Assembly: GCA_023974075.1 (NCBI GenBank)
Contig: JAMFTG010000047.1
Coordinates: 447,001-511,000, forward strand
DNA from: Chaenocephalus aceratus
Taxonomy: Eukaryota > Chordata > Actinopteri > Perciformes > Channichthyidae
Length of the DNA stretch: 64,000 nucleotides
Reading direction: 5' to 3'
The notes under the pieces are model-generated. The model did no database searches. It saw only the letters and a list, made by a program, of their open reading frames with translations, and was not told the origin of the DNA. The position numbers and the translations under genes were made by a program. Below, piece by piece: positions 46,848-58,030 of the stretch (position 1 is the stretch's first letter; every line of letters begins with the position of its first letter).

Positions 46848-47254
46848 CTGAATAAAGAAAACATGATGTAACTTTAGAAAACAAAGTTCCTATTTGAAAT
46901 ATCTCAAGGTTTAATAATCTTTTCAGAGATGAAGAAGGTTAGAAAGTGAAACTCCAACAGGTAAAAACTGTAAGAGAGAAACAGTGAAAAGATCTCTCAT
47001 TAATATTAAAGACAACGCGCTTCTCCTTCAATAAGAAAGAGGTGACTTCACATCTGAAACTCTGCTCCATCTACACTAACTCATGATGTGCAGCCAGACC
47101 AATACAACCCACAGAAACTGATTCAACTCATAATCTCAACGTTCACAAAGATCACAAATATTTCAGGAGGAATTTTGAAGAAATGCGATGAAAAATGTCC
47201 AGAATATTTATTTTAGGAATAGTGGAGTCATCAAATCACAGCATCTTCAGTTTG

Positions 47255-48369
47255 CAGGGTTCCTGCAGGATTCACCAACTCAAATGCAAGTATTTTTAAG
47301 ACTTTTTTAAGACCACTTTGAATATAATATAAGACCTATTTCACGGCAAGAAAGTATGAAGGAAAATTGCTATGAAAGAAGAATTATGTCCCAAAAATAC
47401 TTTCAAAGTAAATGTATTCACGTTCAACATAAGAACGATGACTGAGCATAACAGCGTAACAGTACACAGAGCTGTGTTAGCGTGTTAGACAAACACCCGA
47501 AAAAAAGAACTGCCTAACCGTGAAAGTGTGTGTGTGCATGTCTCTGTGTATGTATGTGTGACAAGAGCTATCTTCTTGGCTCTGCTGCCTTGGCTACAAT
47601 CTTTCATAGTTGCTGTTGTATGATTGGTATTTAGCGTCGATGGCACCTCCGCTTTTAGGGTTGACGTAGACCTAAACGTCGCCCGGAGGCAGTGGTCGCA
47701 TAAACCGAATATTTTCCATCTATGACAGATTTTTTTTAACAATGACGGAAACATCTGAAAGCAGTCTGTCATTTTGACGGATTAGAACAAACTCTGAACA
47801 GAGCAAAAGTTTCCCCGCAGCGAGGCTCCGGTGTTATGCCGTGTTATGCATGCCCTCCAAAAAGGAAATGATATAGTTTCCAAACCGTACTTTGCCGTAC
47901 AAATCATTGAAATGTATGGGAGTTTTTGCTTTACGCTGTGCGCGCTCCTGTGAGGTGCATGCATATCTCGACAGGTATACATAACACCGGGGCAACGGTT
48001 CACAAGCGTGCTCTCGCTAGCTGAAGCTTGGTTGCTAGGTTACCAGCTGGGTGTTCTCCGATAAGGGGCCGAGGGGATGCAAAGTTAGTGATTACTGGTT
48101 CCATGTTGATTTATTTCAATACAAATTGTTGGAGGGATTTGAAAGGCTCTAACCGTACTGGTTACTTTCCAGCCCGGAGATTTCCCCCAAAACACATTTA
48201 GACGTGATCGCAACACAGAAGTAGACTACCTTTCAAATCAGATCATTTTTAAGACCTTTTAAATCATATGTAAGACCTTTATAATTTCTTTGATGATATT
48301 TAAGACTTTTTAAAGCCTTAAATTCTGATTATAAAATGTAAGACTTTTTAAGACCCCGCGGGAACCCTG
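47255..48369. mobile_element. hAT-like element copy 3
   Basis: Third copy, about 1.115 kb. It has a 12-bp deletion near 47627 ('gattggtatttagcg') relative to copies 1 and 2. It lies between LRR exons 1 and 2. Confidence 0.75.
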
Positions 48370-48666
48370 AGTTTGAACTAGTCAGTCAGTAAAAGCATCG
48401 TGTAGCTTCAGAAAACTGAAAAATATTAGTGTTTTGGAGTTTAAATAGAAATATTCATTTGTTGTATTTTTATATTGTTTATTTAAAGCACGCTGCAGAA
48501 TATAAGATGAGTTTCAGGTGTTTAAGATGAGTGCATTTTTGCAATGTAGGATTCTCAGCATTGAGATGCTCAGTGAGGATCAGAGTGATATCAGCCTGAT
48601 GTCTGCAGCTCAGAGTCAACACAACTCTCTTCATCTCAGCACAGAAGTAAAAGATGGAGAACTGAC

Positions 48667-48840
48667 CTGAGAGTCTTCAGTCTGCAGTCTGGACTCTCCA
48701 GAAGATCTCTCAGCAGCTTCACTTCTGAATCCTGCAGCTTGTTGCTACTCAGGTCCAGATCTCTCAGATGGGAGGGGTTGGACTTCAGAGCTGAGGCCAG
48801 AGCAGCACAGCTGATCTCTGACGAACTGCAGTCCTCCAGT
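48667..48840 (-). CDS. NLR LRR exon 1 of the separate-exon array, intact
   Basis: 174 bp with AG at 48841-48842 and GT at 48665-48666. It reads [20 protein letters not shown] then [20 protein letters not shown] and [14 protein letters not shown]. It is the first LRR exon after the FISNA/P-loop exon. The [11 protein letters not shown] class suggests it is the ancestral array end. Confidence 0.87.
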
Positions 48841-49078
48841 CTGAATAAAACAAACTTTAGAAAATATTGTTCCTGTTTAAAATAACTCCTGGTTTAATAA
48901 TCTGTTCAGAGCTGAAGAAGGTTTTTATGTCAGCAATGATGTAGACAAATCCCTGATAATCTCAAACTCTCTGCTGCAGTTTCTCTCATCAGATGTTTAA
49001 CAACTTCTTCATCTCCCTCACAGCTCCTCAGTGTGGAGGAAACTTCTGTGTACCAATGCAGTGGGAGTCACCGACTCA

Positions 49079-49519
49079 TGAAGGACACACAGGACGAGCA
49101 GGAGTTCTGATGTCAAACACTGATATTTAATACAAGCATCGGCCGGAGAAATTCACATCACAAGTCACACAGTCAAAGGTTCTGACTGCACGGGTGGGTT
49201 GTCATGTCAAATCTGATCAGCCTCGCATCTTGGTAGACCCTTTAACTAGTTTACAGAGAGTCAGCCCACATATTGGGGGAAGGTACGTGAACACCTGGGA
49301 ACAATGGAGATGTCTCTGACATCCGTGGTGCTTAGAAGCCAGCGTTCTCACAGTCGTAAAACTCCCTCTGCCCGCTAGGTCAGGCCATAAAACCTGGTAG
49401 TATCAACATGAGTGCATTAGCACATTCCTTACAGGAGATAAGAAGCAGGGTTGATTGTAAATGTCAACACACAGAAAAGGTTAAATATCTAGGAGTAAAG
49501 ACAGAATTATTTCCTCACA
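49079..49519 (-). mobile_element. Probable solo LTR with CTCA target duplication
   Basis: 441 bp starting TGAAGGACACACAGG and ending CCTCACA (TG...CA), flanked by CTCA at 49075-49078 and 49520-49523. No second LTR or internal region lies nearby. Orientation is uncertain. It lies in the intron between the FISNA exon and LRR exon 1. Confidence 0.5.
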
Positions 49520-49759
49520 CTCAGTACTGACAGCATCTTCTCTGACTCATGGAGCACAGAGTGAGTCTGTAGAAGCTGAAACACTCTCCGTCACACATTC
49601 AGCTTCTCTGATCTTTTTTATTCTGATCAATATTCAACCATTAGCAAAAACAGAAGAAAATCTTTAAAATATATTTGTTCTCTGTAAATTCTACAGATGA
49701 TGAATATAAAAATATATATATATCATAATGATATTATTATGTCCAGTTATTGAACTGAC

Positions 49760-50216
49760 CTGAGAGTCTCTTGACTGCAGTTTGGACTCTTTAGTCCAGA
49801 ACTCAGCAGCTCCACTCCTGAATCCTGCAGCTTGTTCTCACTCAGGTCCAGATCTCTCAGATGGGAGGGGTCAAACTTCAGAGCTGAGAACTTCTGCACA
49901 GAGATGGTTTTTCCAACTCCAGCGACTCCGTTGGTCAGGACCGCTCTGATGGGAGTCTGCTGGTCAGGTGAGGCTTTAAAGATGTCCTGGCACTTGATTG
50001 GAGTTTCATGGAGGGTCTTCTTCTTGGAAGCTGTCTCCAGCTGCCTCACCTCATGTTGGGTATTAACCTCTTCACTCAGGCCTTGTGTGATGTAGAGCTT
50101 AGTGAAGATGCTAATGAGGAGGGTTTCACTTTGATCAGTTCCTTCAGTCACACGTTCACATCTCTTCCTCAGACTGACCCTATGTTCATCTAAAACCTCC
50201 TGCAGACCACTATCTG
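49760..50216 (-). CDS. NLR FISNA / NACHT P-loop exon fused in frame to an LRR
   Basis: The acceptor is AG at 50217-50218 and the donor GT at 49758-49759; it is phased to the RING exon and the LRR exons. Residues 1 to about 95 are a FISNA domain ([60 protein letters not shown]). Next comes the Walker A loop [14 protein letters not shown]. In fish NLR-C genes this continues into LDWAEG and hundreds of NACHT residues. Here it goes directly into [20 protein letters not shown] and the end of an LRR. Walker B, the sensors and the winged-helix region are absent. The exon is 457 bp, against roughly 1.8 kb for the usual FISNA-NACHT exon. The joint (about 49890-49895) shows a short TC overlap, as expected of a deletion between the NACHT exon and an LRR exon. 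It is fully open, so it is either a young pseudogene or a NACHT-less variant. Confidence 0.9.
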
Positions 50217-50219
50217 CTG

Positions 50220-50913
50220 AAAGAGAAGGAAACATGAGAGAATAAGAAAATGCTTTTTTAGAATCTAAAGATGAAAATTAACTTAAAATAGAGACAGGGT
50301 TTAAAAGTGATGATTTTAATAAAACAGCTTAATGTCTACGCTGTACAACATTCTACTAAACCCAAAATAGATGAACCAGGAAGAATCATGGACATACAGA
50401 CATCAATCCTAGCCATTAGATATATTTACTATCTTCTGTAAAATGTCTTTGCAGGGTTAACGTTCCCCTGAGCTTAAGAGCTGTCCAGTATTTACTAAGT
50501 ATTACTAAGGAAACACTACTTTCTTTTTTCATACACAAATAAAAAACCGCCTGGAAGAAGATCTATGCCTAAAAACACAACACTAAACAAAATAAGAATA
50601 GTATGGTCGTCATTAGCAACGGCATAATATAGATGAACAATTCTGGGTATGAAGACTCCTGAAGGAACAACCAAATACTATCTGGCAGAGATCTCTACTA
50701 TCATACATAAATGTTATATTTGTGCAGGGCTAATGTTTCTCTGAGATTAAGATAGAAAGCTTTTTTTAGGGAAACACAGGTGTCCCATGGTAAATATTTC
50801 TGTACACACTTAAAAACAATGCCTGAAGAGATCAGATGATAGTGTTTATTTGGAAGAGTAAACACCCAGCGCCCAGACCGAGGTAAAGATGCTGCATGTG
50901 TTCGGCCTCTTAC
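50220..50913. other. Intron between RING and FISNA exons
   Basis: AT-rich. It contains two diverged copies of a segment with 'tttgcagggttaacgttccc' (about 50451) and 'tttgtgcagggctaatgttt' (about 50719), suggesting a local duplication. Nothing coding is seen. Confidence 0.4.
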
Positions 50914-51149
50914 CTCGTACAGAGCTGGTCTGACTGGCTGTCTGCAGTCCAGCTCTGGTTCTGGATCTCTTTCCACACTGGGGACAGCAGGAGTCTCCTG
51001 ATGGAGGTCGCTGCTCCCAGTATGAGGTGATGCACTGTCTGCAGAACCAGTGCCCACAGCTGGTAGAGACTGGATCCTTCAGGACGTCCTGACACAGAGC
51101 ACAGCTGGACATCTGCTCCTCCACAGGAACACATCTCTTCCTCTTCCCT
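50914..51149 (-). CDS. NLR RING-finger exon
   Basis: 236 bp with AG at 51150-51151 and GT at 50912-50913, one base in and one base out. It reads KRKRCVPVEEQMSSCALCQD, VLKDPVSTSCGHWFCRQCIT then SYWEQRPPSGDSCCPQCGK. All eight zinc ligands of a C3HC4 RING are present (CALC, C-GH-WFC, RQC, CPQC). This RING is a known N-terminal exon of many fish NLR-C and 'NLRC3-like' predictions. RING domains usually give E3 ubiquitin ligase activity; for this protein that is inference. The tail LQTASQTSSVR links it to the FISNA exon. Confidence 0.92.
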
Positions 51150-51299
51150 CTGTGGAGATGAACACATCCTTTATAGCACTTTACATTAGTGGAGCTGATT
51201 CTCACCAAAGGTACAACAAGGTGGCAAATTCTAGTTTGGTATTTAAAAAAAGGACTATATATAATATATCTTCATGATCAGGTCGATAGTTTAAGCTTC

Positions 51300-52225
51300 A
51301 CATTATTATAAAAGCAAAAGCATCCTGTCTGGATTCATGACATTACCCAGAGGAGCACATGTTCCCTGCATCTACTAAAACACACATCAGCTGTATTAAT
51401 CTGGTACACTATAGCATTATAAAACCAATTTAAATCGACTTTGCCTTGAATTAATTACAATAATTACAATTACATTAATAACCCTGATGTAATTTGAGCT
51501 ACTGTAGAGCTCTGGGTGCTGATGTTTCCTTCTGTGATTCACGTCAGATCGTCAGGGACGTCAGGAGCAGAATCTCAGCACTTTTTGCAGAGCGTCACTG
51601 TGAAATTATGAATAAAGAATGCTGGTGTATACAAGTCTGGCCTAAATCTTCTGTCAGAAAGATTTCAGCAATCCAGGGGGTGTAGATATCCAAACTTTAA
51701 TTGTTCACAGGAGTTATGGTGTTACAGGATGTTCGTTTGTTATGTTGTGGTTATAGTTTCATACACGCACAACGCGGAACACACAACGACCCATTCACTT
51801 GCTGAAAGTCTGTTTATGACCGGTCGCACGCTGTGCGTGACTAATGACCTTACAGTGTGAGGGGTGCGTCCGGTAACTATCTCTGGACTGCCTGGGCAGT
51901 CAAAAAGCAGGTAAGTTTGCACAGTCACAAACTTTACAATCAAGTTGTAATTTTTCAAGTTGTGTGAATTTATTTATCAATATTATTGTCATTTTAAAAT
52001 CATTTTATGCCACTGATGCTGTACATTGATTCTACCAATTCTGGTTTTATTATATTCTATTTTATTTTTATTTACTTGTACTATTTTATCTGTTTTATTG
52101 TGTTGCACTGTTGGAGGAGCCTGTGACCTCATATTTACATTGTCATAACTACACTGTAGCTATGCACACATGACAATTGTTGTGTACCGTCAAAAGTGTT
52201 GAGTCAGTCACATTTCATCTTTGTT
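51300..52225. other. Intron, LINE-tail-like and AT-rich sequence
   Basis: Includes 'tgttggaggagcctgtgacc' (about 52110), the same LINE-like tail as at 360-420. No exon is recognised. Confidence 0.4.
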
Positions 52226-52500
52226 TAGTCAATTATTGTATTGTCTCCCACTTCCTGTTTTGTTTTGACACTCAACTGTTATGTTTCATTCCAGGTTCCT
52301 TGACTCCCTACGCTTGTGTGTGTCTCCCGTGCTCATCAGCGCCAGCCCCGCCCCTGATTGTTTCTACCTGTGCCCAGTTACCTCTTGCTTAAATTCCCCA
52401 GTCTCCCCTTGTTGTTTGTCAGTTCGTCAGTTCGTCTTGTCCTCATGCCAGTACTCTGCTAATCAGAGAATGCTTCTCTCCTTGTTTACTTTCCTCTACA
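52226..52500 (+). repeat. LTR-like fragment
   Basis: 'gtgtctcccgtgctcatcag', 'cccctgattgtttctacctg' and 'gttcgtcagttcgtcttgtc' resemble the U3-R part of fish Gypsy LTRs, plus orientation. No partner LTR was found, so it is a solo or truncated copy. Confidence 0.45.
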
Positions 52501-52924
52501 GTGTTTCCATACTATCTTACTGTGTTTTCTGTACTACTGCACACATTATTAAAGAACAGTTGAGATTATCAGAATATATAAAAACTGAATCCTCTTCAGG
52601 TCAGATTACAGTAGAAACAGACTTCACACCAGCCTTGTGTAGTCCAGTTGAATCGAACCCTGGTGCGTTTAGCCGCTTGGTGCGGTTCATTTGGGTCGGT
52701 GTGAATGCAGTCCGAGACCTCTGAAGTGAACTAAACAACCGGACTCTGGTCCGCTAAAAGAGGTGGTCTCGGAGCGCTTGCTTGCAAACTCTGGAGCGGT
52801 TCATGGTGTGAACGCAGTCCGCACCAAAACATAGGAAGCGTAGTATTTACGTGTCACAAGAACGCGGATATCTTCAAAATCTTTAGCGAAAGAATCCTTC
52901 AAGACATCCGCGGTTGCTTAGTTA

Positions 52925-53167
52925 CGGCCCGTCCACACAGCAGCGTGCGTTGTCGCTTGCAGGTGGGCGTGTCTGAAACACGGCCAACAACCAATCACAT
53001 GAATCTCCCGCCCCAGACACACAAGCAACGGGTTGATTGGCTAGAGCTTGTACTGGCATATGATTCGATTGGCTGACGCTTCTGCCGAGGCGTCAAAAGT
53101 TGAACATTGCTCAACTTTTGCAGCGAGCCACGTCAGCAACGCTCCGCGTCGTTCTGTGGACGGGCCG
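52925..53167. mobile_element. Harbinger-type MITE, 243 bp, TTA target duplication
   Basis: Inverted ends CGGCCCGTCCACA and TGTGGACGGGCCG, flanked by TTA (52922-52924 and 53168-53170). It is a short relative of 509-1141 ('ccaatcacatgaatctcccg', 'ttgaacattgctcaactttt' are shared). Confidence 0.8.
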
Positions 53168-53518
53168 TTAAAGAGTGAAGCAGAATGAAGTGTTGAACAG
53201 TGTCGTGTAAAGTAAAAATGCTCCGTACATAAAAGTAAGAACACCTGTCGTCGGTGAAACGCCCTCCTTACTGCAGAACGTCTCATTATATGTGTTATAA
53301 TGTTTTTTAACGGACGTAGTCTGATTATATAATCATATGCACGGGCCGCTAGTGTCTGTTGATCTCCAGATTAACAGCAGCATGAGAATAACCGGCCGAA
53401 AGTGCCGATGCTCCATGGCGGAGGCTCCGGTAGAAATTGCCGGGATTTGCGTTTTTACCCCCTTAATGTCTGACCAATGGTTGAACAGCATTTCCGTGCA
53501 CATGACTTGTGTTTAAAG

Positions 53519-54385
<867 letters not shown>

Positions 54386-54520
54386 GTTTAAAGTTTATAG
54401 TCCGTTTGAGTGTTGCCCGTGTGAACGCAAACCGAACCTTCTGAAAAATGAAACAATGTAACAAACTGTGGTCTGGTGCGCACCAGAGAAGCGGACCATT
54501 AGGTGTGAATGCACCCTTAC

Positions 54521-54625
54521 TTTGTGTTTGAGGGTCCAGGTTCATTGCTGAAGACTATAGGTAACTCTTTAGAGCGGTCACTCTTCAGAGACAGACATCT
54601 CGAGACTGAAGACTCTGCTCTCCGT
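54521..54625 (-). CDS. NLR N-terminal exon b (CLSLKSD motif)
   Basis: 105 bp with AG at 54626-54627 and GT at 54519-54520. It takes one base to complete AA|A (Lys) and ends again on AA. It reads RRRAESSVSRCLSLKSDRSK then ELPIVFSNEPGPSNTK. The C[LV]S[LM]KSDxS...F....GPS.T pattern is the repeated N-terminal motif of fish NLR-C proteins, lying before the RING or FISNA part. It is a duplicate of exon a. Function of the motif is not known to me. Confidence 0.82.
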
Positions 54626-54987
54626 CTGTGGAAACAACAAATGTTTTATTTATCAGTTCTTGTTGAGAGCAGATTTGGAGCAATTAAAGATTTTTGGACT
54701 TGTTCATAACCTTCAGTCGTGCCTGTTTCAGTTCATTTGAGAGTGAAAGATTTTACATGTTTGTATTTTATTAGCTTTCTTTAACACAAAGTCCAACATG
54801 TCAAGTGTGAGGATAATTTTACTATTATCAATCAATCAATTAATATCACTGATGATGCCAAGGAGCAAGAGTTCAATTAAACTTTGTTACTGAGTTTCTT
54901 TACTCCGATCTTTTAAGAACAGTTCAGATGATCAGATTATATAAACACGGAATCCTCTTCAGGTCAGTTTACAGTAGAAACTCTTAC

Positions 54988-55110
54988 TTTGTGTCTGAGG
55001 GTCCAGGTTCATTACTGAAGTTCAGAGGTCTGTCTTTAGAGCAGTCACTCTTCAGAGACAGACAGCTGGAGACTGAAGACGTGTCCTGTTCCTCACTCAT
55101 CTTCTCCAGC
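54988..55110 (-). CDS. NLR N-terminal exon a with start codon
   Basis: AG at 55111-55112 and GT at 54986-54987. The ATG at 55098-55100 opens MSEEQDTSSVSSCLSLKSDC then SKDRPLNFSNEPGPSDT, 37 codons plus two bases. It has the same motif as exon b, and its phase fits exon b and also exon c directly, so exon b could be alternative. The acceptor 10 bp before the ATG implies at least one 5'UTR exon further right. Confidence 0.83.
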
Positions 55111-55204
55111 CTGAGAGATAAACCAGTAACACTGCAGACACACACTGAACAGTTTCTTCCACCTCCGCTACCGGCCTCTTAAACAAGGCCCGGCCCCCCC
55201 ACTG

Positions 55205-55440
55205 ACACTTTACCTCAGCCACAACGCAGACTCTATACACGCATTACATTAATGCACACAATGTTTAAATATTTCTTACTGCACATATTTTATATTCTAT
55301 AATGTATTGCATTCTATTTCGATGTACTGCTTATTTTATTGCTATCTTAATATATTTTTGATTACAGTGTTCTTAACATAGTTCGCTATGTGTACTTTTT
55401 AAAATCTTTGTTTTTAATTTTTTATGTATGCACCAAGGCC
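55205..55440. repeat. LINE-like tail fragment, second copy
   Basis: 'gcattacattaatgcacaca' and following AT-rich sequence match the start of the window (1-250). Confidence 0.5.
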
Positions 55441-56640
55441 CTTTCTCATTTCTCTAATTTCCCTCCTCGACTCCCCTCCTCGACTTCTATCCTAGTGTCT
55501 TAGTCCCGACCACAGGAAATGCGAGCGGAGGAATTGAGGAGGGGAACCAGCAGACGGTTAGATAAATGAGAAATCCTCTCCTGAGCGGTCATTTTAAAGA
55601 GACGTCCATTAATGATGACAAGAGGCACAGCAGCCCTCTGCCTGCAGTCGAATAGTCCATTTAGCTTAGGAACCTTCCTGACGGAGTGAAATGACCTCAG
55701 TGATCAGCCATGATAAGTGCCGTTCCAATTCTCTACATGATAGGAAAGGAGGTTTCAAACTTCCTTAATAACCTCCTTTAGCTTGGGAACCACTGGACCT
55801 CCCTTGACGAAAGGAGAGGAGAAAATGCTGCCCCATAATGCATTGCAGCCGCAGCATTTGCCGTCACACAACAGTCGGCCGTTCACGGAAACAACCGATT
55901 ATGACTGAGAAATGATATCATGAAAGTTACGGTGCTTATTAAGCATTTTAAAACATAGGTGGTAAATTGCCAAAGTGCTTTGTTCTGAACGTTCATCAGA
56001 TTATAATCAAAGAGAGAAATATGAACGTTAGTTTTCACTGAAATGATCAAATAAAGTCAACATTTCACAATCTTTACTGAGCTGTGTGGGGTTTGTTCAA
56101 CTTTTAAAAGATGTTTGAATGGTGATATACACAGTGATAGATGTTAAGGACTAACGTTTATAATAAATACATTTGTATTGATTTTAAGATCTTTAGTTCA
56201 TACAATCATACGTATTGGGATCATTGGTATTAATGTGGACCGGAGGGAGAGGGAGACGAGCATAAGTTTCACTTTCCTTTTTTATTTCAATTCCAACTTT
56301 GGTCCTGAAGAATATGTTTCTCTGTTGTCCACGTTCATAAAGCAAAGCAACAGCATCAGAGCACGGTGCAGAGTCTCTAGATGAGTCCCTCGTTCTTATT
56401 AAACATCCATGTTGTAGTCCGCTGTATAAAAAACTGTAGTTTCCATAGTTTCCCCACAGCAGCAGACGCACATTTATGACGTCCGCTGGCGCATCATAAA
56501 CACGTCGGATAGTGAAAGTGAAGTCGGATTCTCTAAAGTACCGCAGTCTCTTCTCCTAAGTCCTTTTGAATTCTCCTATCCACTATCCCTTAACCCCGTG
56601 ACCTTTTACTCAGAGGTCAAGGAATAGACGTTAGGAGCTG
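55440..56640. other. Upstream region, probable transposon-derived sequence
   Basis: 'tttctctaatttccctcctc' near the left and 'attctcctatccactatccc' near the right suggest a DNA element about 1.1 kb long, but the ends could not be fixed. No exon is recognised. Confidence 0.35.
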
Positions 56641-56651
56641 ATTTTTACTGC

Positions 56652-57226
56652 GGCCAAGTCAGCCTCCACTTGGGAAACCTAGTCAAGCCAGCCCGCACAT
56701 ATATATTGAAAACCTTTTTATCCATTACAAAATAATAATATTCAAAATTAATAAATCAGAATATACACTTTAGCAAATACAACAAGTAAACTATAAGAAA
56801 TATAATAGTGCATTTCTGTCCTTATTTTCTCTGAGTGACTAGATGGGGTGTCCTGCTATCATCCTGGAGTGAAATGAGTCTTTGATACTGGAGAGTTTGT
56901 GTTTTATTCTTATGTAAAAACAGAGGCATGATAGCTCATATTTATTTTGAAACTCCTTAAGTTTTACAGTCACTCATTTATAATGTGGTAGTTATACGTA
57001 GTTTGTTTAAAATAATTATTCATCACATTATATAGTACATATTTCTTAATTTAATATGTTTGGTATGTTTTTTAGGTGTATTTGTTATTGACCGAGTAAG
57101 CACATTTATTTTGAAGGCAGTGTTTCCAAGACTCTACCGTAATGCATAGGATATTCGCGCACCGCAATATCACGTGCGGGCTGGCATGACAGCGTTTTCC
57201 CAAGTGGAGGCTGGCTTGACCGCAGT
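56652..57226. repeat. Inverted-repeat element (AGTCAGCCTCCACTTGGGAA ends)
   Basis: 'ctgcggccaagtcagcctcc' plus 'acttgggaaa' on the left reappears inverted as 'tttcccaagtggaggctggc' plus 'ttgaccgcag' on the right. 'agcccgcac / gtgcgggct' extends the match. The centre is AT-rich and non-coding. No clear TSD was found. Confidence 0.7.
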
Positions 57227-57579
57227 CGACTGCAGCCTCTGTCTGATGGACAGATGTGTTCATGACGACTTAAATATATATACTTTTAATTCATTCACAG
57301 TTCAGTATAATGAGACAATAACAGGCTACAGATGCGGACATATATAGCCTACACACACACATGTATAGCCTATATTTATATAAATATATACAATTTCAGA
57401 ATCGAACAAGTATGAGAGCACTCTCATAAATAACGTAACCCTATCAGAGACTGGATATATCCCCCCCTCTCTCTGGTCGCTACAATGAGGAAAATAAATG
57501 TCGGGCCAAAAGTTTTATTTACAATTATTAAAAGTAAGCATAGCAACAAACCAACGGAGACCTGTCTGTCCGCCGCATC

Positions 57580-57630
57580 TACGCGCGCGCGCACACACGC
57601 ACACGCACACGCACACACACACGCACACTT
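57580..57630. repeat. Short CG/CA-rich alternating tract
   Basis: 'acgcgcgcgcacacacgcac' and following ACGC/ACAC units; a small microsatellite. Confidence 0.8.
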
Positions 57631-57861
57631 ATTTAAATCTAAACAAATAAATCAGTCAGACTTTAGACAGGCCGCTCTCCATTTTGTTTGCGCCGGGCAG
57701 TTACCGGTTATGTTAGAAACCAGGACATTTCACCTTGGACTCTAGAAAATATTTATATATAATATATTTCTTTTAAGATAACCATTTTTTTATACATACA
57801 GTTTAACAGTGTACATTATTAATGTCTTGAACACGCAGCAGAGCCTGGTGTTAACACTCAC

Positions 57862-57984
57862 CCTGTTTTCTTCCTCCTGCTCTGTCGAAGTGTATAATGG
57901 AGTGTGGCAGTCTGACTTCATACTTTCACTTTCATCGCCCTTACCTGTCTGCAGCTCCTCCCTCTCTTCAACCAGCCCTATCAG
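57862..57984 (-). CDS. Candidate exon, identity unknown
   Basis: 123 bp (41 codons, phase 0 in and out) between 'tgttcag' (AG 57985-57986) and 'GTGAGT' (57860-57861). It reads LIGLVEEREELQTGKGDESE then SMKSDCHTPLYTSTEQEEEN and R. It is highly charged, and SMKSD recalls the SLKSD motif of the NLR N-terminal exons. It lies 2.8 kb upstream of exon a on the same strand, so it could be an alternative first coding exon or belong to a neighbouring gene. Not recognised. Confidence 0.35.
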
Positions 57985-58030
57985 CTGAACAGGAACACAT
58001 AGAGATTATTTTCAGTAAAATAGAAATAGA

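Noticed and set aside
39408..48003. ORFs of 63-95 aa within the hAT-like element copies
   Set aside because: Frames differ between the three copies through small indels and contain no transposase motif.
29777..48003. The 73-aa MFSLFRL-type ORFs as stand-alone small genes
   Set aside because: The ATG lies in the intron before the acceptor and the tail in the intron after the donor. Only the 174-bp core is an exon.
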